The position numbers and the translations under genes are program-made. Shown one piece after another: positions 4,954-5,035 of a DNA stretch of 5,035 nucleotides. Each line of letters begins with the position of its first letter. Position 1 is the first letter of the stretch. Origin of the DNA: Clostridia bacterium (GTDB lineage Bacteria; Bacillota_A; Clostridia; Christensenellales; Aristaeellaceae). The stretch spans positions 1-5,035 of the forward strand of contig JAFQGN010000215.1 of the NCBI GenBank assembly GCA_017398245.1, read 5' to 3'. The notes under the pieces are model-generated. The model made no database searches. It was given only the letters and a program-made list of their open reading frames with translations, and was not told the origin of the DNA.

Positions 4954-5035
4954 TTATTTCTGCCAGACCCGGATCCAATCGATTTCCATGGTGTTGCAGC
5001 CGGAGCCATTGATAATCAGCGCCAAATGCTGTTCA
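4954..5035 (-). CDS. 3' end of a probable GH16-like or beta-sandwich protein
   Basis: The minus strand reads 26 codons from the window edge and then TAA at 4954-4956. The tail is EQHLALIING followed by SGCNTMEIDWIRVWQK. An ending of the form M-x-I/V-D-W/Y-I/V-R-V-W/Y is typical of the last beta-strand of glycoside hydrolase family 16 enzymes (beta-glucanase or laminarinase fold) and of related concanavalin-like lectin domains, where hydrophobic strand residues precede it as in HLALIIN here. The catalytic motif is outside the window, so activity and substrate cannot be judged; a non-catalytic carbohydrate-binding domain is an alternative. The coding end is supported by the terminator placed right after the stop. 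Confidence 0.65.
   Translation of the reverse strand, partial: EQHLALIINGSGCNTMEIDWIRVWQK

Overview
The window reads as chromosomal DNA of a fairly GC-rich Firmicute, most likely a gut-type Clostridia (Oscillospirales or Christensenellales-like). This is inferred from the purine-rich AGGAGG-type ribosome binding sites, the GC-rich coding regions beside sharply AT-rich intergenic DNA, the three protein families present, and GC-rich hairpin repeats between the genes. Assignment below class level cannot be supported.

Layout. Positions 88-2206 (+) carry two codirectional genes 28 nt apart: a complete MgtE magnesium channel and a TtcA-family PP-loop tRNA thiolase. Positions 2207-2763 hold no credible gene. 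They are packed with inverted repeats, a 97-bp tandem duplication that carries terminator hairpins, and two long stem-loops. This gap separates convergent units, because murA (2764-4023, minus) runs toward ttcA. Upstream of murA, 4024-4394 is a GC-rich stretch with a chain of short-loop perfect stem-loops, a candidate promoter with a palindrome over its -35, and a hairpin between a strong Shine-Dalgarno and the murA start. Positions 4395-4911 are abruptly AT-rich and gene-free, with a few palindromes and direct repeats. A perfect 16-bp bidirectional terminator (4912-4946) then precedes the last 26 codons of a minus-strand gene whose C-terminus resembles a glycoside hydrolase family 16 or similar beta-sandwich protein.

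Functionally the genes are largely independent: Mg2+ uptake, tRNA thiolation, the first committed step of peptidoglycan synthesis, and probably a secreted or surface glycan-active enzyme. No defence system, CRISPR array, transposase, tRNA or rRNA is visible, and I do not see a new multi-gene system. The most interesting material is non-coding: the hairpin family whose members point the same way as the neighbouring genes, the 97-bp tandem repeat whose stem substitutions keep pairing, and the structured murA leader.
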